Positions 26,579-35,603 of a stretch of 64,000 nucleotides of DNA are shown here, one piece after another. Made by a program: the position numbers and the translations under genes. The notes below the pieces were generated by a model. That model was not told the DNA's origin and did no database searches. It saw only the letters and a list, made by a program, of their open reading frames with translations. The stretch is from Gammaproteobacteria bacterium (lineage in GTDB: Bacteria; Pseudomonadota; Gammaproteobacteria; HK1), in the NCBI GenBank assembly GCA_022824305.1, contig JAJEAD010000011.1:1-64000 (forward strand), in the 5' to 3' direction. Within the stretch, counting starts at the first letter, position 1; each line of letters begins with the position of its first letter.

Positions 26579-27883
26579 CTACCGCAGCGCCCCGACGAGT
26601 GCCGCGACCACCGTGATGGTGCTCAGGTACTCCCGGCAATCGACCCATTCGTCCCTCGTGGCGAGGGCTCCCGCGCGGGGGCCGATGCCGATGACCTGGG
26701 CGCCCCAGTAGAGCAGCGGGTAGCGAATGTCGCTGAGCGCGTATGCGTAGGTGAAACGGGGTGGCCTGCCGGTTGCGTGCTCGAGCACCCGCTGCGCGGC
26801 CTGAACGAGAGGGCTGTCCTCGTCGGTCGCGCACGCCTCGCCGATGTTGTCGCCCCAGCGCAGCGTGACCGATTGCGCCGAGATACGGGGATGGACCGCC
26901 ACCGCGCGCTCGACCGCATCCCGGACTTCGCCTCGAATGGAGTCGAGGCGGCCGGTCGGAGGGAAGCAGACCACTCCGTTGACCACGCACCGCATTGCGA
27001 CCTGGAGCACGTCGTCGGACCCTTCGCTGTGCATGCGCGGGACCAGGAGGCCGATGGAACGGCCGGTCTCCTCTTCCAGCGGAGGATAACGGTAGCGCCG
27101 CGCCGCTTCCGCGGCCCAGTCGTGCAGGGCCTGAACGATGAACATCGCCGCATCGACGGCGTTGACCGAGCCCCGGTCGTAGATGACGTGGAAGGGGTCC
27201 TTCGTCTCGGGCGCCCGTCCTTCGACCTCGATGTGGAACTCGAGCGCGCCGTTGCTGGTGTGGTGGATCTCGTGCAGACCGTCTCCGCTTTCGGGCGGGT
27301 GCACGTAGATGGCATCGGCCATCCGCGGGTAGCGCTTCATCATGCCGAAGGTGCCGAGCACGCTGAGCTGCTTGCCGAGAAGGCTGCCGCAGAGCAGCGG
27401 CCTCCGAGGCTGCAGGCCGAGGCGCCGACAGGTCTCGACGGCGCCGAGCATTGCGACCACTCCCGCCACGTCGTCGGCGACCCCGGGACCGACGATCCGT
27501 CCGTCCCGCCGCTCCGGCGCCGGTCGCTCCCGCGCCCAGACATAGGTCCGGGGAAACTTGTCGGCATGCGCGTAGAGGAGCAGCCCCTTCTCCGCGTTCG
27601 GGTCGCCCTGGATACCGACCACGTTCGTTCCGTGAAGAAGGGCCGAGGGCTGGTGTTCCAGCATCCGCCGGCAGGCGGGCTGGGACTCGAGCTCGTCGAG
27701 CTCCATCCGGAACTCCTCGGTACGAAGGTCCAGATCGCGCATCCACTCGCGCACCCAGTCCTGGAAGTGCGCCAGGCCCGCGTAGGAGCGCACGAGCCCT
27801 TCCTCCAGCCGATCGAGATGATGGGCCTCGCGCTCGTCGACCTCGTTTCGGATCGTGGACCAGTCTTTGGCGAGGGGGGGCAT
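26579..27883 (-). CDS. M20-family metallopeptidase-like protein with an atypical active site
   Basis: 434 aa. The M20 (ArgE/DapE/CPG2) outline is visible: LLLYAHADKFP (His106, Asp108), GRIVGPGVADDVAGVVAML (Asp137 or 138), and a late SDIRYPLLYWGAQVIGIGP. Where family members have the Glu-Glu pair (general base plus metal ligand), this protein reads LLCGSLLGKQLSVLGTF (about 164-179), with no Glu. The next ligand region (ADAIYVHPPESGDG) is also altered. It may be inactive or use another residue. Divergent from the aldo/keto reductase. Confidence 0.7.
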   Translation of the reverse strand: MPPLAKDWSTIRNEVDEREAHHLDRLEEGLVRSYAGLAHFQDWVREWMRDLDLRTEEFRMELDELESQPACRRMLEHQPSALLHGTNVVGIQGDPNAEKGLLLYAHADKFPRTYVWARERPAPERRDGRIVGPGVADDVAGVVAMLGAVETCRRLGLQPRRPLLCGSLLGKQLSVLGTFGMMKRYPRMADAIYVHPPESGDGLHEIHHTSNGALEFHIEVEGRAPETKDPFHVIYDRGSVNAVDAAMFIVQALHDWAAEAARRYRYPPLEEETGRSIGLLVPRMHSEGSDDVLQVAMRCVVNGVVCFPPTGRLDSIRGEVRDAVERAVAVHPRISAQSVTLRWGDNIGEACATDEDSPLVQAAQRVLEHATGRPPRFTYAYALSDIRYPLLYWGAQVIGIGPRAGALATRDEWVDCREYLSTITVVAALVGALR

Positions 27884-28195
27884 CGATTACTCCGGAGTCC
27901 CTCGTCGCCACGCCCTTTGCCGATCGGCCAAATCCGGTTGCGGGCCTGATTCAGGGCTTCGCCGGAGCCGCCGCGAGCACGGTGGCCCGATGCCGGCGAG
28001 CCGGAACGTCCGGAATCATGGACGCGGTACCGAGTCCCCGCTACTGTACCCGGCCTTTCCGAGACCGACAAAGAGAGGCGGAGTCCGGCCGCCGGCGGGC
28101 GTACCCGGATCGTGGTGGCGCGTTGGGGGAGCGAGCTCGTCACGCCGCCTTCGGCCGCCTCTCCCGTCCACCGAAGCGAGATCGAAGGAGCGCGG
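27884..28195. other. Divergent intergenic region (M20-like / aldo-keto reductase)
   Basis: No gene supported. It carries the start signals of both flanking genes; AAGGAG lies just upstream of the aldo/keto reductase ATG. No palindrome or promoter strong enough to call. Confidence 0.35.
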
Positions 28196-29272
28196 ATGGA
28201 ATACCGAGTGCTGGGCCGCACCGGCGTCAACGTCTCCTGCCTGTGCCTGGGGACCGACAACTTTGCCGACCCCACCCCGGAGGAAGAAGCGGCCCGCATC
28301 CTGAATCGGGCGCTGGATGCCGGCATCAACCTGATCGACACCGGAGACACCTACGCCGACGGCGAGGGCGAGAAGATCATCGGAAGGGCGCTGGCCCGCC
28401 GCGGGCGGCGCGACCAGATCCTGATCGCGACCAAGGTCGATCACGGGCGCCGGCGTCCCGGGTACTCGATAGACGATCCGGCCCTGAGCGGACCCAACGA
28501 CCACGGCCACAGCCGGCTCAACATCATCCGGGCCTGCGAGAACTCCCTGCGACGCCTGCAGACCGACTACATCGATCTCTACCAGGTCCACCGCCACTCG
28601 CCGGACATTCCCATCGACGAGACGCTCGGCGCCCTCACCGACCTCGTGCGCCAGGGAAAGGTCCGCTACATCGGCTGCTCCACTCATCCCGCGTGGGCGG
28701 TCATGGAAGCGCTGATGGTGAGCGAGCGTCACGGGTTCGCGCGCTACATCTCCGAACAGCCGCCCTACAACCTGCTGGACCGCCGAATCGAGAACGAGCT
28801 CGTCCCGATGTGCCGGCGCCACGGCCTGGGGCTCATCACCTGGGGGCCGATGGCAATGGGGGTGCTCGCGGGACGCTACCGGAGCGCGCGGGATCGACCC
28901 TCGGACTCGCGCGCCGCGCTGCGCGGGGGCTTCTACGCGGACCGCGTCACGCAGCACGGAATCGACCTCGCACCGGCCTTCGCCCGGCTCGCCGAGGAGG
29001 CCGGCCTTTCTCCGGCGCAGCTCGCCGTGCTGTGGGTGAAGGACCAGCCCGGCATCGCCGCGCCGCTGATCGGCCCGCGCACTCCGTCGCACCTCGATGA
29101 GCTTCTGCCGGTGGCCGAGCGTCGGCTCGACGATGCCCTGCGTGCCGCGTGCGATGCCCTGGTGCCCCCGGGGAGCGCGGCCGCGGACTTCCACAACACG
29201 GCGGACTGGATGAAGATGCGGGTCGACTGGCCCCGGGAAGCGCCCCCGGCCCCGTCGACGGCCGAGCCCTGA
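28196..29272 (+). CDS. Aldo/keto reductase
   Basis: 358 aa, AAGGAG ribosome binding site. The catalytic tetrad is present: Asp48 and Tyr53 in [14 protein letters not shown], Lys80 in LIATKVDH, His132 in [10 protein letters not shown]. The N-terminal [20 protein letters not shown] is the usual AKR11/YajO-like opening. It reduces carbonyls or oxidises alcohols with NADPH. Neighbours (TRAP permease, DenD, IlvD/Edd) suggest sugar or sugar-acid work. Confidence 0.88.
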   Translation: MEYRVLGRTGVNVSCLCLGTDNFADPTPEEEAARILNRALDAGINLIDTGDTYADGEGEKIIGRALARRGRRDQILIATKVDHGRRRPGYSIDDPALSGPNDHGHSRLNIIRACENSLRRLQTDYIDLYQVHRHSPDIPIDETLGALTDLVRQGKVRYIGCSTHPAWAVMEALMVSERHGFARYISEQPPYNLLDRRIENELVPMCRRHGLGLITWGPMAMGVLAGRYRSARDRPSDSRAALRGGFYADRVTQHGIDLAPAFARLAEEAGLSPAQLAVLWVKDQPGIAAPLIGPRTPSHLDELLPVAERRLDDALRAACDALVPPGSAAADFHNTADWMKMRVDWPREAPPAPSTAEP

Positions 29273-29331
29273 CGGGCCAACGCCCCGGAAGGTCGGGGGC
29301 GGCTCGGTCGAGCCGCTTCGCTCGAATCCGC

Positions 29332-30615
29332 TCAGTCGACGTAGCCGAGCTGGCGCGGAAGGAAGAGCGCGATCTCGGGGACGTAGCTGATGACCAGCAC
29401 CGTCGCGACGAGCACCCCGAGGAAGGGCAGGAGGGAACGGATCACCTCCTCGATGGAGATTCGGCTCAATCCGCAGGCCACGTAGAGACATACCCCGACC
29501 GGCGGCGATATGAGCGAGATGCCCACGTTGGCCTGCACGAGGATCCCGATGTGGATCGGCTCCATCCCCAGCGCCACCCCCACCGGCACCAGGATGGGCA
29601 TGAGAATGATCAGCGCGGGCAGCGCGTCCATGATCATGCCGAGAAGCAGGAAGAGCACCGTCACGCACAGCACGAAGACGATCCAGTTGTCCGCGGTGTC
29701 GACGATCCATTGTCCGAGCTCATGGGGAATGCGCTCGAAGGTGAGCACGTAGGAAAACGCCGAGGCCATGCCGAGCACGAGCATGACGATGCCGGTCAGC
29801 CGGCAGGAGTGAAGCAGGATGCCGGGAATGTCCTCGAGTCGGATCTCCCGGTAGACGAAGAAGGCGATGCAGAAGCCGTACACCACGGCGACCGCCGAGG
29901 CCTCGGTGGGGGTGAAGATGCCACCGAGGATGCCGCCGAGGACGATGACCGCCATCAGCACCGAGAGCACGCCGTCGCGGAGCACGCGGAATTTCTGGGC
30001 AAGGGGAATGTGAGGCTCGACGGGAAGTTTCAGGCGCTTCGCGTAGAACCAGGTCAGCGCCATGAGAGCGAGGCCATTGACGATCCCCGGCAGCAGTCCC
30101 GCCGCAAAGAGCCCGCCGATCGAGATGTTCGCCACGATCCCGATGATGATGAGATCGATGGACGGGGGTACGAGCTGGGACGTGCCGCCGGCGGCCGCGA
30201 TCAGCGAGGTGGCGAAGGGCTTCGGATACTTGCGCTTCGCCATCTCCGGCAGCGTCACCGAGCCGACCGCGGCGGTATCGGCGCTGGCCGAGCCGCAGAT
30301 TCCGGAGAAGAACATCGTGGAGAGAATCGCGACCATGCCCATCGCCCCGCGAATCTTCCCCACGAAGAGCATGGCCAGGTTGACGATGCGCGTAGCGATT
30401 CCGCCGCGGCCCATGATGGTCCCGGCGAGGATGAAGAGCGGAATCGCGAGCAGCGGGAAGGAGTCGAAGCCGGCCAGCACGCGTTGCGGGAAAATGATGA
30501 GGAAATCGGGCGAAAGCCAGAGAATCCCCGCGAGCGCCGCCATGCCGAGCGCCATCCCGATCGGCACGGAAAAGGCGAGCGTCAGGACGAGGGTGACGGC
30601 GATTACGAGCCCCAT
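29332..30615 (-). CDS. dctM: TRAP transporter large permease, DctM subunit
   Basis: 427 aa, almost wholly hydrophobic with about 12 membrane segments. Family signatures: FSVPIGMALGMAALAG at the N-terminus, GGIATRIVNLAMLFVGKIRGAMG, STMFFSGICGSASADTAAVG (the DctM signature), ITPPVG-like ISPPVGVCLYVACGLS and a C-terminal FLPRQLGYVD. It is the ion-coupled channel of a TRAP carrier. Matching small permease and binding protein are not adjacent but lie about 7-8 kb away (38769-39245 and 37553-38539) on the same strand. Confidence 0.92.
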   Translation of the reverse strand: MGLVIAVTLVLTLAFSVPIGMALGMAALAGILWLSPDFLIIFPQRVLAGFDSFPLLAIPLFILAGTIMGRGGIATRIVNLAMLFVGKIRGAMGMVAILSTMFFSGICGSASADTAAVGSVTLPEMAKRKYPKPFATSLIAAAGGTSQLVPPSIDLIIIGIVANISIGGLFAAGLLPGIVNGLALMALTWFYAKRLKLPVEPHIPLAQKFRVLRDGVLSVLMAVIVLGGILGGIFTPTEASAVAVVYGFCIAFFVYREIRLEDIPGILLHSCRLTGIVMLVLGMASAFSYVLTFERIPHELGQWIVDTADNWIVFVLCVTVLFLLLGMIMDALPALIILMPILVPVGVALGMEPIHIGILVQANVGISLISPPVGVCLYVACGLSRISIEEVIRSLLPFLGVLVATVLVISYVPEIALFLPRQLGYVD

Positions 30616-30962
30616 GGACGGGTTCCGGCTCCGCGGCGGAGATGGAAGGGGTGCCCGAAACCCTGCCTCCGTCCACCCTCCCCGTCAACTGCACCGAGGA
30701 CGGCGCGGCGCCGGTGCCGAATGGTCAGCCGCGCACCGTGCGCGCCCGCCCCAATGTCGCAGCGATGTTCGGCAGATTCGGGCGTTAAGATACGGTGGCG
30801 GGGTGTCGCGCGGACCCTGGAGATGCCGAAGTGGCAGCCGGCACTGCGTCGAAGCGGCTCGTGGGAACACGGCCCGCCGCTGCGGGCGGACAGGCGTCCG
30901 TCAGCCAGGAAATCGGTGCGATACTGCGGCCAGGCTCGCGTGCACGAAGAGAGGCTCCGCGC
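30616..30962. other. Divergent control region dctM / denD
   Basis: No gene supported. The two genes of the presumed sugar-acid locus start outward from here, so their promoters and any operator should be in this stretch. I could not single out a convincing promoter or repeat. Confidence 0.35.
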
Positions 30963-31955
30963 ATGAAGGTACTCGTCACCGGCGGCCACGGATTTCTCGG
31001 CCGGCGCCTGGTCGGCGCACTGCTCGAGCGCGGTGCGCTCACCGGACCCGACGGGGCGGAACACGAGATCGAGCGCGTCGTCGTCAGCGACATCGGAAGC
31101 GGCGAAACACTCCCGCCGGCCGACCCCCGTGTCGAGCATCGCATCGGGGACTTCAGCGCCCCGGGCGCCGCGGAGGCGCTCGTCGACCCCGACATTGGTG
31201 TCGTGTTCCACCTCGCAGCGGTGGTGAGCGGAGAGGCCGAGCAGAACTTCGACCTGGGGATGCGGGTCAACTTTCAGGGTTCGTTGCGGCTGCTCGACGC
31301 GATTCGGGCCCGCGGCGCCTGTCCGCGCCTGGTCTTCGCGAGCTCGGTTGCCGCGTACGGGGGCGACATGCCGGGGATCATCGAGGACTCCACCATCCTC
31401 ACTCCCCAGACCTCCTACGGATCTCAGAAGGCGGCCGTCGAGCTGCTCCTGAACGACTACAGCCGCCGGGGATTCGTGGACGGCCGGGCGCTGCGACTGC
31501 CGACGGTGGTGGTGCGGCCCGGCAAGGCGAACGCGGCCGCGTCCTCGTTCGCGAGCGCCGTCATCCGGGAACCGCTCGAGGGCCGCGCCTACGCGTGCCC
31601 GGTAACGGGAGAGTGCGAAGTGTGGCTGCTCTCTCCGCGACGCGCCGTCGAGAGCTTCCTGCACGCCGCCAACCTGCCCGCGGAAACCTTCGGCACGAGC
31701 CGGGCCGTGGCCCTGCCGGGAATGACGGTCACGGTGAGGGAAATGGTCGATACCCTGCGCGCGAGCGCCGGCGACCGGGTCGCGGCCCGCATCACCTTCG
31801 CGCCCGACCCCTTCATCGAGAAGATCGTCTACGGGTGGGCGACCCGCTTCCGGCCGGAGCGTGCGCTCGCGATGGGCTTCGCACCGGATGCGGACTTCCC
31901 GTCCGTCGTCGAGGCGTTCATCGAGGACGACCTCGGCGCTCGCATCGTCGCGTGA
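30963..31955 (+). CDS. denD: NAD-dependent epimerase/dehydratase family, DenD-like (D-erythronate dehydrogenase)
   Basis: 330 aa, extended SDR. Cofactor motif VTGGHGFLGRR, then catalytic Ser128, Tyr152 and Lys156 (VFASSVAAYGG, TSYGSQKAA). The stretch GRALRLPTVVVRPGKANAAASSFASAVIREPL and the C-terminal WATRFRPERALAMGF are characteristic of the DenD clade, which oxidises D-erythronate in four-carbon acid-sugar catabolism. Other pathway genes (OtnK/DUF1537 kinase, OtnC, OtnI) are not in the window, so the exact substrate is uncertain. Divergent from dctM. Confidence 0.8.
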   Translation: MKVLVTGGHGFLGRRLVGALLERGALTGPDGAEHEIERVVVSDIGSGETLPPADPRVEHRIGDFSAPGAAEALVDPDIGVVFHLAAVVSGEAEQNFDLGMRVNFQGSLRLLDAIRARGACPRLVFASSVAAYGGDMPGIIEDSTILTPQTSYGSQKAAVELLLNDYSRRGFVDGRALRLPTVVVRPGKANAAASSFASAVIREPLEGRAYACPVTGECEVWLLSPRRAVESFLHAANLPAETFGTSRAVALPGMTVTVREMVDTLRASAGDRVAARITFAPDPFIEKIVYGWATRFRPERALAMGFAPDADFPSVVEAFIEDDLGARIVA

Positions 31956-32094
31956 GCGAAGCCCGCACCCGCCATGTTGTCCGCGAGGACACGCGTGGCG
32001 ACGGTACGCACTGGCATTCGGACCAAGCGCGTCTGCGCAAGCGGTACGGAGACGCCTGCTCGTTCTTCCCTCGATGCCACGATTCCGGCCAGTG

Positions 32095-32165
32095 GATTCC
32101 CGCTGGTACGGGAAATCCCCCCACTCGTCGCTTCTCGTAGAATCCCGCTTCCGCGGGAGTGACGG
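32095..32165. repeat. REP-like palindromic repeat pair
   Basis: Two imperfect palindromes, GATTCCCGCTGGTACGGGAA (from 32095) and AATCCCGCTTCCGCGGGAGT (from 32141), the second continuing GACGG. They resemble the interspersed 'CGTCACTCCCGCG..GCGGGAATCC' repeats found in many Pseudomonadota intergenic regions. A further CCGTCACTCC lies just right, at about 32188-32197. They occupy the gap 31956-32285, just left of a lower-GC block, and no gene is evident in that gap. Confidence 0.5.
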
Positions 32166-32285
32166 GGCTGGCGCCGGTAGCCACCCGCCGTCACTCCAGT
32201 GGGCGATGCCCATGACGCCATGATCGCCTCGACAGCACGGCTCCCGAGCGCCACACTTGGCGAAGAGTTCGCTGGAGGATCCAGC

Positions 32286-33275
32286 ATGAGTACAGCGTAT
32301 CGGGCTGTCCTGCCTTCAGTTTTGGCGCTGGTCGTGGTCTGCGCACTTCCCAGAGCCGGCCACGGCGAGCTCCTGACCTACACCTTCCCGGTGTGCGGCG
32401 CGCCCAACAGCTACGAGTCCGGCTGGGTGCCCAACGGTGATCCCATGGTCAACGGCGAGATGACGCTGATCATCGATTCGGAGAAGGGGCTTCTGTCCCT
32501 GGAACCTTCGCAGGAGCTGCTCGACAGCATCCGCTATCCCACGATCCACGCGCACCTCTACGATCTGCAACATCGCTACGACAACTCGGACCTCGGGCAG
32601 TCGACCATTTGCTGGGCCTACTACAACACTGAAGGTGAACGTGGCGGAAAGTGTGCCCACGACGACTATGACTGCCAGGCCCTGACCGGCGTGACCGACT
32701 GGCCATGGGACGCCTACGGCTATTACGTCGAGTGGTACCGAGACTACATCAGGACGGTCGCGGCCGAGGATTCCGATGGCTGGTGGCTGATGTTGCACTT
32801 CGCCGGCGGCCACTTCGCAACCGACGAGAACGGCCGGCTCATCGAGTGGGACGGCTCGCCCTACATGGAGTCGTCGTTCTACGGCCTCAACCAGATCCGG
32901 ACCGACTGCAATGCACGCGTCGGCCGTACGCTCGACAACCGCGACTTCGGCCACGGCGACAACTGCAACGAGATGCTTGTGGGCGTACTGGCCGACGACT
33001 ACTTCCTCGATGCCAACGGCGTCGCCTGGCTCGACGAGAATGGCCAACTGAGCGAGGAAGCCGTCGCGATGGGCTACGACCTCGAAACCGAGTATCTCTT
33101 CTACAACTACCGCGACAACGGACAGTCCGACCGCTGGGGCGGCCCGGAGGGCGGCGCCGGCGGGTTCCTGACCGGCGACACCGAGGGCCGCTGCCTGGTC
33201 TGGCCGTCGGAGAGCTACCGTCTCGCCCGAAGTCAGGACGACGCTACGCTGAGCGCACAGCTTGCCCAACAGTGA
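32286..33275 (+). CDS. Secreted protein of unknown function (329 aa)
   Basis: An N-terminal signal peptide (AVLPSVLALVVVCALPRAGHG, cut near GHGELL) and no further membrane segment, so export is likely. The body is rich in Trp, Tyr, Asp and Gly (for example DGWWLMLHFAGGHFATDENG and YYVEWYRDYIRT) and has several Cys (CGAPNSYES, ICWAYYN, CAHDDYDC, TDCNARVG, DNCNEM, GRCLVW), suggesting disulfides. No family recognised. Two sampled 60-base lines are 58-60% GC against about 70% in denD. Ribosome binding site GGAGG lies upstream of the ATG. Confidence 0.7.
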   Translation: MSTAYRAVLPSVLALVVVCALPRAGHGELLTYTFPVCGAPNSYESGWVPNGDPMVNGEMTLIIDSEKGLLSLEPSQELLDSIRYPTIHAHLYDLQHRYDNSDLGQSTICWAYYNTEGERGGKCAHDDYDCQALTGVTDWPWDAYGYYVEWYRDYIRTVAAEDSDGWWLMLHFAGGHFATDENGRLIEWDGSPYMESSFYGLNQIRTDCNARVGRTLDNRDFGHGDNCNEMLVGVLADDYFLDANGVAWLDENGQLSEEAVAMGYDLETEYLFYNYRDNGQSDRWGGPEGGAGGFLTGDTEGRCLVWPSESYRLARSQDDATLSAQLAQQ

Positions 33276-33453
33276 GAAGAGAGTGGCGCTGCGAGACATC
33301 ATCGCCCCGCCAGACCTCATGTTCTTCCAGCGTCGCTGAGCACCTGGTGCCTTAACACAGTGAATCTGACCGGTTCACGAGACGCGGACAAAACCGCGAC
33401 GAAGTCCAGGCCATTGATTTGCAATCGATCGTGATCACTGTGCAAGGGTACTG

Positions 33454-34224
33454 GTGAGCATGGAGCATACGCCGGCCGCGAAACCCGTCGCGGAGACATG
33501 GTTTTCCATCGAGGCCCATGACGGCGACATACTGCGCTTCCGCGAGCACAACATCGACGCATACGCCAGCGGCGACTTCTGGCTCGTGCGGGGCAACGAC
33601 GAGGCGCTTGTTGTCGACACCGGCTGCGGCATTGTCTCTCCCGCCGGGCTCGTGTACGCCGTCGCCGGCCGGCCGGTCACGGCGGTGGCGCTCAACTGCT
33701 ACTACGACCACGCCGGCGGCTGGGCCGCCTTCGACGCCCGCGCCTGCCACCCGCTCGATGCGCCCTGTCTCGAGGCGCCGGACGAGGAGAATGTGTCGGT
33801 CAAGGAGTATCTCAACGACGGTACCCTCTGGGCCCTGCCGTGGGCGGAATACGATGTCATGGCCTATGCGATGACCCCGGCCCGCCCAACCCGGCTGGTC
33901 GACGAGGGCGACGTGTTCGACCTCGGTGGCCGCTGCCTCGAGGTGCTGCGCGCACCGGGCCGGGAGCCCGGAGGGATTGTGGTATGGGAGGCGGCGACCG
34001 GCAGCCTCTTCACAAGCGACATGCTCTACGACGGCGAGCACGGTCCGGCCTGGCCGCCGGAGAATCCGACGGCCTATGCAGCGACGCTCGAAGGGATGCG
34101 CGATCTCCCTGTCTCGCGGGTTTACCCGGGTCATTACGGCGCGTTCGGCCGCGCCCGCATGCTGGCGTTGATCGACGAACAGCTCGCCGATCTCGAAGAC
34201 CGATGTCGGGAGAAACGCCCATGA
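33454..34224 (+). CDS. Metallo-beta-lactamase-fold protein with incomplete metal site
   Basis: 256 aa, GTG start preceded by AAGGG (ATG at 33460 is the alternative). Fold markers: ALVVDTGCGI, a motif-2 equivalent LNCYYDHAGG, RAPGREPGG, GSLFTSDMLYDGEH and VYPGHYG. Canonical enzymes have HxHxDH; here only Asp85-His86 remain, with Asn81 and Tyr83 in place of the first two His, and the third ligand His is Arg170. Asp189 and His227 are kept. So the second metal site may persist and the first is probably lost. Its stop overlaps the next gene's ATG (ATGA), showing coupling to the DUF995 gene. Confidence 0.8.
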   Translation: MSMEHTPAAKPVAETWFSIEAHDGDILRFREHNIDAYASGDFWLVRGNDEALVVDTGCGIVSPAGLVYAVAGRPVTAVALNCYYDHAGGWAAFDARACHPLDAPCLEAPDEENVSVKEYLNDGTLWALPWAEYDVMAYAMTPARPTRLVDEGDVFDLGGRCLEVLRAPGREPGGIVVWEAATGSLFTSDMLYDGEHGPAWPPENPTAYAATLEGMRDLPVSRVYPGHYGAFGRARMLALIDEQLADLEDRCREKRP

Positions 34225-34994
34225 CACCATGGCCGACCATCAGGCACGCGACGCTGGCCATTGCGCTGTTACTTGGTGCCGCCTCGTCGTCCACGGCCGT
34301 GCTGGCCCGGGAGGACGGCTCCGTGCTGCGAGAGGACGCAACGCCCTTCACTCGCGCCGAGCTCGACGCCTATCTCGCCGGCAAGACCCAGGTCTGGGAA
34401 CCGAACGGCGGGGCATACTATGCCGAAGACGGCACGCTCCAGACGCTCTGGGACGGGGAGCGAGACAGCGGCACATGGTCGTCCACCGAGGACGGCGAAC
34501 TGTGCTGGCATGTCGATAGCTGGGGCGAGCTTCCCTGCGAGGCCTACTACAACAACGGCGATGTCGTCAGCTACGTCTACCAGGGCGAAACGGGACCCGC
34601 GCCCGAGCTTCAGGCCGGCAACACGCTGGACTACCTGCAGGCCGGTGTCGAGTCGCCGGATTCCGCCGAAGACATCGATCCGAACTTCGCTCCGGACCTT
34701 TTCAGCCCGGAGGAGACGGCCGCCTTTGTCTCAGGCAAGACGGCGCTCCTCGAGCCCCATGGCGCGGTCTACTATGCGCCCGACTTCACCCTGACGACTG
34801 CGTGGAGCGGTGTTCGCCAGAGAGGTCGGTGGAGCGTCGATGAGGAGGGCGGCGTCTGCTGGCACGTCGCGGCCTGGGGGGTTGAGCCTTGCCGGTACTA
34901 CTATCTTGACGACGGCGCCCTCATGAGCCTCTACAAGGGGCTTCCCCGGCGAGCCGAGGAGTTCGTGGAAGGCGACGCCACGGGAGATCGCTAG
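34221..34994 (+). CDS. Secreted protein with two DUF995-like repeats
   Basis: 257 aa. Signal peptide (LAIALLLGAASSSTAVLA). Two homologous modules of about 80 residues follow: the first from FTRAELDAYLAGKT with AYYAEDGTLQTLWDG and LCWHVDSWGELPCEAYY, the second from FSPEETAAFVSGKT with VYYAPDFTLTTAWSG and VCWHVAAWGVEPCRYYY. Each has the GkT...yy.pdGt...W.G...G.W......CW......C..Y pattern of DUF995, with a conserved Cys pair that may form a disulfide. DUF995 proteins are periplasmic or secreted with unknown role. Starts within the preceding gene's stop codon. Confidence 0.78.
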   Translation: MTPWPTIRHATLAIALLLGAASSSTAVLAREDGSVLREDATPFTRAELDAYLAGKTQVWEPNGGAYYAEDGTLQTLWDGERDSGTWSSTEDGELCWHVDSWGELPCEAYYNNGDVVSYVYQGETGPAPELQAGNTLDYLQAGVESPDSAEDIDPNFAPDLFSPEETAAFVSGKTALLEPHGAVYYAPDFTLTTAWSGVRQRGRWSVDEEGGVCWHVAAWGVEPCRYYYLDDGALMSLYKGLPRRAEEFVEGDATGDR

Positions 34995-35061
34995 CGACGT
35001 GCACTGACATGCCCCGGCCTCGAGGTTCGTGGGTTGCAGCGGAATCAGTCGACCGGCAGAG

Positions 35062-35442
35062 CTAGGACGGATTGTGCAAGTGGAACACCTTGTTCATGAT
35101 CGTCCAGGTACCGTCGATCTTGAGCAGCGTAAAGAAGTCGGTGAAACGTCGACCCGCCCACTGATCGAGCTCCAGACGCACTGTGGCGACGGTGTTTGCA
35201 ATCTCGATGCTGGCGATCCGGGCTCGGGTATCGGGCGCCGGGCCGGTCTTGTCGACACGATCGAAGAGCTGCCGGATCGGAGCCGCGAACAATCCGTCGG
35301 GGGAATAGCCGAAGATCTGCGCGTCGTCGTGGAATGCGACCGCCATCGTTGCACCGCTACCGGCACGGGCGCCGTCGATGTAGTGCTGCACGGACCGGGC
35401 AATCGCCTCGTACTCGGCCATGTCGTCTGATCCTGAGTTCAT
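35062..35442 (-). CDS. NTF2-like (SnoaL/lumazine-binding-like) protein
   Basis: 126 aa. ATG at 35442 with GGGAGG about 7 nt upstream. Contains EAIARSVQHYIDGARAGSGATMAVAFHDDAQIFGY, the helix-and-barrel pattern of NTF2-like proteins, then TRARIASIEIANTVATVRLELD and FTDFFTLLKIDGTWTIMNKVFH. The closest matches I recall are putative lumazine-binding family members encoded beside dehydrogenases. It could be a small enzyme or a binding protein; function unknown. Divergent from the IlvD/Edd gene. Confidence 0.7.
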   Translation of the reverse strand: MNSGSDDMAEYEAIARSVQHYIDGARAGSGATMAVAFHDDAQIFGYSPDGLFAAPIRQLFDRVDKTGPAPDTRARIASIEIANTVATVRLELDQWAGRRFTDFFTLLKIDGTWTIMNKVFHLHNPS

Positions 35443-35603
35443 CGAATCCTCCCAAGTCTCTCCATGACAGACTATGTCATGTGTGGCCGGCGGGACAGGG
35501 CCTCTGATGAAGAGGATGGCACGCGGTACGGACGCCGCCGGCACTCACCGAAGCGGGAGAGGCAGTCCGCACGGTATCGACCGATCAGATCCGGAGACGA
35601 AAG

